A stretch of DNA of 64,000 bases from Ramlibacter tataouinensis (GTDB lineage: Bacteria > Pseudomonadota > Gammaproteobacteria > Burkholderiales > Burkholderiaceae_C). Made by a program: the position numbers and the translations under genes. The DNA lies in assembly GCF_027941915.1 (NCBI RefSeq), contig NZ_CP116009.1, forward strand, positions 186,001-250,000, given 5' to 3'. This document shows positions 60,455 to 64,000 of the stretch, one piece after another. Under the pieces are notes generated by a model. It was not told the origin of the DNA. It made no database searches and saw nothing but the letters and a program-made list of their open reading frames with translations. Every line of letters starts with the position of its first letter. Position 1 is the first letter of the stretch.

Positions 60455-62548
60455 GTGGCACGACTCCAACCGATTCCGGGCGCAGTAGCGCTCCTTCTTC
60501 TTGCGCTGTCCGCGGCGCAGGCGCAGGAAACCACCTTGCGCCCCCTCGTCATCACGCCGGCCGAGGTGCCGGCGGCGGCCGACGTCACCGGCTTCGGCGA
60601 CTTCCCGCGCAAGGAAGTGCCGGTGTCCACCACCGTCATCACCGGCCAGGAGATCGACGACAGCGGCGCACGCCGCCTGGCCGACCTGACCCGCTTCGAC
60701 AGCTCCGTCAGCGACGCCTACAACGCGCCCGGCTACTGGGACTTCCTGTCCATCCGCGGCTTCACCCTGAACAACCAGTTCAACTACCGGCGCGAGGGCC
60801 TGCCGATCAACGCGGAGACCACGATCCCGCTGGACAACAAGGAACGCATCGAGGTGCTCAAGGGCACCAGCGGCATCCAGGCCGGCACCAGCGCGCCGGG
60901 CGGGCTGGTCAACTATGTCGTCAAGCGCCCGACCGCACGCCCGCTGCGCGAAGTGCGCCTGGAGGCGAGCCAGCGCGGCAGCCTGCTGGGCGCGGTCGAC
61001 CTGGGCGGCCGCTTCGGGGTCGACGACGCCTTCGGCTACCGCCTGAACGCCGCGCAGGAGCGCCTGCGCCCGCTGGTGCGCAACACCGACGGCGAGCGCA
61101 GCCTGCTGGCGCTGGCGGCCGACTGGCGCGCCAGCCGCGATGCGCTGGTGGAAGCCGAGATCGAATGGAGCCGGCACGGCCAGCCCAGCCAGACCGGCTT
61201 CAGCCTGCTCGGCAACGTCCTGCCCGGCCCGGTGGACCCGCGGCTGAACCTGAACAACCAGCCCTGGCTGCAGCGCTCGCAATTCGACGCCCTCACCGGC
61301 ACCCTGCGCTTCACCCAGGCGCTGGGCAGCAACTGGCGCTGGACCGCGCAACTGGGCACCCAGCGGCTCGAGACCGACGACTTCACGGCCTTTCCATTCG
61401 GCTGCTCGGCGGAAGGCAACTTCGACCGCTTCTGCTCGGACGGCACCTTCGACTACTACGACTTCCGCAGCCAGGACGAGCGCCGCCGGCGCGATGCCGC
61501 GGCCGGTAAGCTGGCCGGCAGCGTGCAGGCCGGCGGCGTCACGCACGAGCTGTCGGGCGGGGTGCTGCGGCATCGCACGCGAGATCGCTTCAACCCGCAG
61601 GCCTTCAACCTGGCCGGCACCGGAACCATCGACGGCCTGGCCGTGGTGCCGCCCAGCCCGGTGACCGGCTTCATCGTGCCGGACCGCGACGAGCACACCA
61701 CCGAGTTCCACCTGCAGGACGCGGTCCGCTGGAACGATCGCCTGACCACCTGGCTGGGCGTGCGCCACACGCGCCTGGACCGCGGCTACCGCCAGAGCCT
61801 GACCACGCCGTGGGCGGCCGTCAGCTACAAGCTCGGCGACCAGGTGGCGTACGGCAGCTGGGGCGAAGGCGTGGAGTCCTGGCAGGTCACGACCGATCCG
61901 CTGTTCGCCCTGGCCAACGCCGGGCAGGTGCTGCCGGCCGCCAAGTCGCGCCAGGCCGAGGTGGGGCTGCGCGGCGGCGATGCGGCGCTGGGCTGGCAGG
62001 TCGCGCTGTTCCAGGTGCGCCGCCCGATGACCAACTTCGACTTCTGCACCCGCACCTTTGCCTGTGCCGTCGGCCAGTACGACGGCTCGGCCGTGCATCG
62101 CGGGCTGGAGGCCTCGGCGCAATGGACGCAAGGGCCGTGGCGGCTGCAGGGCGGCGCCACCCTGCTGCGCGCGCGCCGCGAAGGCAGCGTCTACGAGCCC
62201 GCCACCAACGGCCAGCAGCCGGTGAACGTGCCGGAGGTCGTGCTGCGCGGCAGCGCCGCCTACCGCCTCGCGGCCGTGCCGGGCCTGGAGCTGCAGGGCC
62301 ACGTCTCGCACGAGGGCTCGCGCCCGGTGCTGGCCGACGGCTCGGTGTCGATCCCCTCGTGGACGCGCCTGGACGCCGCGCTGCGCTACGAGCGCCGCAT
62401 CGGCGCGGCCGACACCACCTGGACCGTGGGCGTGCACAACCTGCTGGACCGCCGCTACTGGCGCGAATCCCCCACCCAGTTCGCGCACGTCTACCTGTAC
62501 CCGGGTGCCCCTCGCACCCTTCGCGTGTCTTTTGCTGCCGCGTTCTGA
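60455..62548 (+). CDS. TonB-dependent outer-membrane receptor under TPP control
   Basis: A 697-residue receptor. A signal peptide (LLLLALSAAQAQ) is followed by a plug domain with the TonB-box-like start TLRPLVITPAEV, STTVITGQEIDDSGARR and VLKGTSGIQAGTSAPGG, then a beta-barrel ending in VYLYPGAPRTLRVSFAAAF with C-terminal Phe. It resembles the siderophore-receptor subfamily, but the TPP riboswitch 86 bases upstream argues for import of thiamin or a precursor. GTG start with GAAGGACA upstream. Confidence 0.9.
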   Translation: MARLQPIPGAVALLLLALSAAQAQETTLRPLVITPAEVPAAADVTGFGDFPRKEVPVSTTVITGQEIDDSGARRLADLTRFDSSVSDAYNAPGYWDFLSIRGFTLNNQFNYRREGLPINAETTIPLDNKERIEVLKGTSGIQAGTSAPGGLVNYVVKRPTARPLREVRLEASQRGSLLGAVDLGGRFGVDDAFGYRLNAAQERLRPLVRNTDGERSLLALAADWRASRDALVEAEIEWSRHGQPSQTGFSLLGNVLPGPVDPRLNLNNQPWLQRSQFDALTGTLRFTQALGSNWRWTAQLGTQRLETDDFTAFPFGCSAEGNFDRFCSDGTFDYYDFRSQDERRRRDAAAGKLAGSVQAGGVTHELSGGVLRHRTRDRFNPQAFNLAGTGTIDGLAVVPPSPVTGFIVPDRDEHTTEFHLQDAVRWNDRLTTWLGVRHTRLDRGYRQSLTTPWAAVSYKLGDQVAYGSWGEGVESWQVTTDPLFALANAGQVLPAAKSRQAEVGLRGGDAALGWQVALFQVRRPMTNFDFCTRTFACAVGQYDGSAVHRGLEASAQWTQGPWRLQGGATLLRARREGSVYEPATNGQQPVNVPEVVLRGSAAYRLAAVPGLELQGHVSHEGSRPVLADGSVSIPSWTRLDAALRYERRIGAADTTWTVGVHNLLDRRYWRESPTQFAHVYLYPGAPRTLRVSFAAAF

Positions 62549-62569
62549 AGAAGAGCCGAAAAGTCCCGC

Positions 62570-62575
62570 TATAAT
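62570..62575 (+). promoter_or_regulatory. -10 element of the tRNA-Asn promoter
   Basis: A perfect TATAAT lies 11 bases upstream of the mature tRNA-Asn 5' end. The -35 region is not recognisable. Confidence 0.6.
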
Positions 62576-62586
62576 CGAAGGCTCTT

Positions 62587-62662
62587 TCCCCGATAGCTCA
62601 GTCGGTAGAGCGCCGGACTGTTAATCCGTAGGTCCCTGGTTCGAGCCCAGGTCGGGGAGCCA
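62587..62662 (+). tRNA. tRNA-Asn (anticodon GUU)
   Basis: 76 bases with encoded CCA. The acceptor TCCCCGA pairs with TCGGGGA. The D arm is GCTCAGTCGGTAGAGC, the anticodon loop CTGTTAA, and the T arm CCTGG-TTCGAGC-CCAGG. Confidence 0.97.
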
Positions 62663-62670
62663 AATCCAGC

Positions 62671-62698
62671 AAGGCCCCGCACGCAAGTGCGGGGCCTT
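62671..62698 (+). terminator. Rho-independent terminator of tRNA-Asn
   Basis: A 12-bp perfect stem (62671-62682 with 62687-62698, loop GCAA) followed by TGCTTTT, 8 bases after the tRNA. Confidence 0.88.
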
Positions 62699-62784
62699 TG
62701 CTTTTGGCTGAGCCGAATGCAGCCGCACTTGCCCGATTCGAGCGCCTGCGGCAAGCTGGGGCCGCAACTTCCGCCCCACACGCC

Positions 62785-63591
62785 ATGTACACGCGAATCC
62801 TTGTTCCGGTCGACGGCTCGTCGTTCTCGAACCAGATCCTGCCGCTGGCAGGCACGATCGCGAGGGCGACCGGCGCCCAGCTGGCCCTGTACCGCGCGGT
62901 CGGAAGGACCGACGGGGTCGCCGAGGCGCGCCATGCATTGCAGACCCTGGCCGATTCCTGCGGGGCCGAGGCCATCTGCACGGAGGTGCACGGGGGCGTG
63001 GCCGAGGCGATCCACCAGGAAGCCGAGCGCGTTCCCGGCACGCTGGTGGCCATCACCTCGCATGGGCGATCCGGCGTCATGCGCGCCGTGCTCGGCAGCA
63101 CGGCGCTGGACGTCTTGCGCACCGGCGGCAACCCCATCCTCGTCTACCGCCCCCGGGAGCCGGCCGCGGGTTCGGCAGCCGCCGGGGCGGCGATCGAACG
63201 CATCTTCGTTCCGCTGGACGGCAGCCCCTTGTCCGAATCGATCATCCCGCAGGCCGTGGACCTCGCGCGCGGGTTGAAGGCGCGCATGGTGGTGGTCGCG
63301 GTGCTCGGCCGGGTCGGTGCGTCCGGGCTGGAAGGGCTCGACGTCATGGAGTCCAACTACGTCCAGAACCAGGCGGCGGCGATCACCCGGACGCACGGCA
63401 TCGATGCCGGGTGGGAGGTCCTGCATGGCGATCCGGAGAAGGCAATTCCGGAATTCGTGCGCAACTACCCCGCTTCGATCCTGGCCATGACCACGCGCGG
63501 GCGCAGCGCCGTGACCTCCGCCCTGCTCGGCAGCGTCACGGCCGCTGCCTTGCGGGACGGGGGCGTGCCGGTGTTCACGCGCCTGCCGTGA
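62785..63591 (+). CDS. Tandem universal stress protein
   Basis: A 268-residue cytoplasmic protein made of two UspA domains. Domain 1 starts TRILVPVDGSSFSNQILPLA and ends ITSHGRSGVMRAVLGSTALD (the G-x2-G-x9-G(S/T) nucleotide motif). Domain 2 starts RIFVPLDGSPLSESIIPQAV and has MTTRGRSAVTSALLGSVTAA in the matching place. Both ATP-binding motifs look intact. The ATG at 62785 gives the family N terminus; the frame is open to 62698 inside the tRNA terminator. Confidence 0.92.
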   Translation: MYTRILVPVDGSSFSNQILPLAGTIARATGAQLALYRAVGRTDGVAEARHALQTLADSCGAEAICTEVHGGVAEAIHQEAERVPGTLVAITSHGRSGVMRAVLGSTALDVLRTGGNPILVYRPREPAAGSAAAGAAIERIFVPLDGSPLSESIIPQAVDLARGLKARMVVVAVLGRVGASGLEGLDVMESNYVQNQAAAITRTHGIDAGWEVLHGDPEKAIPEFVRNYPASILAMTTRGRSAVTSALLGSVTAAALRDGGVPVFTRLP

Positions 63592-63595
63592 GGCG

Positions 63596-63620
63596 AGCCC
63601 GCGCGGGCTTCGATCCTTTG
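63596..63620 (+). terminator. Possible terminator after the stress-protein gene
   Basis: AGCCC-GCGC-GGGCT followed by TCGATCCTTT. The stem is short, and the convergent gene ends at 63683. Confidence 0.4.
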
Positions 63621-63682
63621 CCGCTGCTTCCCAAGGCCAGCGGCAGCAACGCCGGCAGCGCGTCAGTGCCCGTCGGCCCCCT

Positions 63683-64000
63683 TCAAAGCAGGTGCCAGAT
63701 CAACTGCGCGTTGATGCGGTAGTTGCGCGGCTCCTCCGGTGGCGCGCCGACCGGCAGGCTCAGCGTCACGCGGGCGCTGGCGGTGCTGCCGAAGGTCAGG
63801 TTGACGCCGGCACCGACCGCGGTGAGCGCATCGGAGCCGCGCGGATTCAACTGCGGCCGGAACGGGCGGACCACGCCGTGGTCCAGGAAGACGAAGGCCG
63901 ATCCGGCAGCGGCGGACGACGGCGGCAGGGCCAGCCGGTAATGCGCCTCCAGGTTCAGGACATACCCGCGGTCGCCGGAGAACAGGCCCAGCGAGTGGCC
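63683..64000 (-). CDS. Outer-membrane TpsB/ShlB-like transporter, C-terminal fragment (runs off the window)
   Basis: The 5' part lies beyond the window end. The visible 105 codons encode the end of a beta-barrel: SLGLFSGDRGYVLNLEAHYR, GSAFVFLDHGVVRPFRPQLN, SDALTAVGAGVNLTFG and a final strand ending NYRINAQLIWHLL. Alternating hydrophobic strands and a final aromatic-rich strand fit the ShlB/FhaC two-partner-secretion family or related Omp85 proteins. The matching secreted protein is not in the window. Confidence 0.65.
   Translation of the reverse strand, partial: GHSLGLFSGDRGYVLNLEAHYRLALPPSSAAAGSAFVFLDHGVVRPFRPQLNPRGSDALTAVGAGVNLTFGSTASARVTLSLPVGAPPEEPRNYRINAQLIWHLL

Overview
The window is a GC-rich stretch of chromosome (roughly 70% GC by eye) from a betaproteobacterium. 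It is most likely a member of Burkholderiales in or near Comamonadaceae (Ramlibacter-like). The basis is inference from gene content and order: exbB-exbD-lpxK-kdsB-adk, box benzoyl-CoA genes with a BoxR regulator, cysI-DUF934-cysH-cysD-cysN, and Burkholderiales-type intergenic palindromes. No rRNA, CRISPR array or replication origin was seen. Most of the window is ordinary, tightly packed core or metabolic sequence. The accessory interest is concentrated at 18.9-22.8 kb.

Layout: (1) 0-9.4 kb: sodB and xseA on the minus strand, then exbB/exbD, lpxK, a Trm112-like gene, kdsB and adk on the plus strand. A palindrome array follows, then an asparaginase gene divergent from lexA, with two clear LexA boxes in the shared gap. 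(2) 8.4-16.2 kb: a hydroxyacid dehydrogenase, an MFS carrier, and a beta-oxidation block (3-hydroxyacyl-CoA dehydrogenase, enoyl-CoA hydratase, Crp/Fnr regulator, APH-type kinase, acyl-CoA dehydrogenase). The adjacent kinase and dehydrogenase resemble the two halves of eukaryotic ACAD11. (3) 16.2-18.9 kb: small soluble and membrane-associated proteins. (4) 18.9-22.8 kb: tRNA-Lys, tRNA-Arg and tRNA-Pro. A 2.34-kb islet is bounded by tRNA-Arg(UCU) and a 27-bp copy of its 3' end. The islet carries a transglutaminase-like lipoprotein, a frameshifted phage spanin pair and a truncated excisionase-like gene, with no integrase, so it looks like an immobilised prophage remnant. A DUF3606 gene with an in-frame stop lies next to it.

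(5) 24.1-35.4 kb: aerobic benzoate degradation by the benzoyl-CoA epoxide (box) route. boxR-boxC-boxB runs left. A flavodoxin, benzoate-CoA ligase and a five-gene branched-chain-type ABC importer run right. boxA, the usual reductase, is absent from the window. (6) 35.5-46.3 kb: glycogen/trehalose genes glgB, glgX, a 1,678-residue MalQ-TreY fusion and glgA. treZ is missing, and a 46-codon ORF exactly where treZ would sit looks like its deletion scar. (7) 47-51.7 kb: FMN reductase, serine acetyltransferase, YggX, MnmC and a receiver-domain protein. (8) 51.8-58.6 kb: an assimilatory sulfate-reduction operon of APS-reductase type, then a 7Fe-type ferredoxin and a ferredoxin-NADP reductase. (9) 58.7-62.5 kb: two TPP riboswitches with an identical 33-nt core, one before a CytX-type pyrimidine permease and one before a TonB-dependent receptor. 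Together they suggest an outer- plus inner-membrane uptake route for thiamin or its pyrimidine. A thiD-like fragment lies between them. (10) 62.6-64 kb: tRNA-Asn, a tandem universal stress protein and the 3' end of an outer-membrane transporter gene running off the window.
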